A stretch of DNA of 6,047 nucleotides from Syntrophomonas sp. UBA5288. GTDB taxonomy: Bacteria > Bacillota > Syntrophomonadia > Syntrophomonadales > Syntrophomonadaceae. Made by a program: the position numbers and the translations under genes. Of this stretch, positions 6,017 to 6,047 are shown piece by piece; position 1 is the stretch's first letter, and every line of letters starts with the position of its first letter. The notes below the pieces were generated by a model. It saw nothing but the letters and a program-made list of their open reading frames with translations, was not told the origin of the DNA and searched no databases. The stretch spans positions 1 to 6,047 of the forward strand of contig DHSK01000126.1 of the NCBI GenBank assembly GCA_002408445.1. Direction: 5' to 3'.

Positions 6017-6047
6017 ATGATGGTTCCCCAAGATTACTTTTTGAGAA
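6017..6047 (+). CDS. Possible first codons of a downstream gene (cut by window edge)
   Basis: Two adjacent ATG codons (6017 and 6020) open a frame reading MMVPQDYFLR that is not closed before the window ends. AGGGG at 5999-6003 is a possible but weak and rather distant ribosome binding site (13-16 nt). Ten codons are too few to recognise a family. A competing open frame without any start codon covers the same bases, so this may be chance. Confidence 0.2.
   Translation, partial: MMVPQDYFLR

Noticed and set aside
1..6047. Mobile element, CRISPR array, defence or other new gene system
   Set aside because: The window is filled by six recognisable housekeeping and signalling genes in a known order, with no spaced repeats, transposase, integrase, tRNA or unexplained long frame.

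Overview
The window reads as a chromosomal housekeeping segment of a Firmicute, most likely a clostridial one with intermediate GC (mid-40s percent by eye, not counted). The reasons are the gene order rsmB-rlmN-prpC-prkC-rsgA-rpe, strong AGGAGG/GGAGGTG-type ribosome binding sites, a TTG start codon, and a PASTA-type Ser/Thr kinase paired with a PP2C phosphatase. This order is well known from Bacillus and many Clostridia. I cannot name the genus from sequence alone; a Syntrophomonas- or Peptococcaceae-like lineage is a guess.

All six genes lie on the plus strand and are tightly packed. The 3' part of rsmB (16S rRNA m5C methyltransferase) enters from the left edge. It is followed after 9 nt by rlmN (radical-SAM methyltransferase for 23S rRNA A2503 and tRNA). 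A 74-nt AT-rich gap, the only sizeable internal gap, precedes prpC (PP2C phosphatase). prkC follows after 16 nt and encodes a membrane kinase with three PASTA domains and a C-terminal Ig-like domain. rsgA (ribosome-assembly GTPase) follows after 15 nt, and rpe (ribulose-phosphate 3-epimerase) overlaps the end of rsgA by 4 nt. The last 87 nt hold a G/C-armed inverted repeat, which is a possible weak terminator or leader structure, and perhaps the first codons of another gene that runs off the window.

The genes can be read as one transcription unit, possibly with a second promoter before prpC. It links ribosome maturation (RsmB, RlmN, RsgA) to a cell-wall-sensing phosphorylation switch (PrkC/PrpC). 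In Bacillus the RsgA orthologue CpgA is a PrkC/PrpC target. Rpe belongs to the pentose phosphate pathway, which CpgA is also known to protect through a side activity on 4-phosphoerythronate.

I found no mobile element, CRISPR array, RNA gene, defence system or evidently new gene system. The more interesting points are sequence-level: an atypical SAM-binding motif in RsmB, an 11-bp hairpin inside the membrane-segment codons of prkC, a reduced set of activation-loop threonines in PrkC, and competing stems after rpe.
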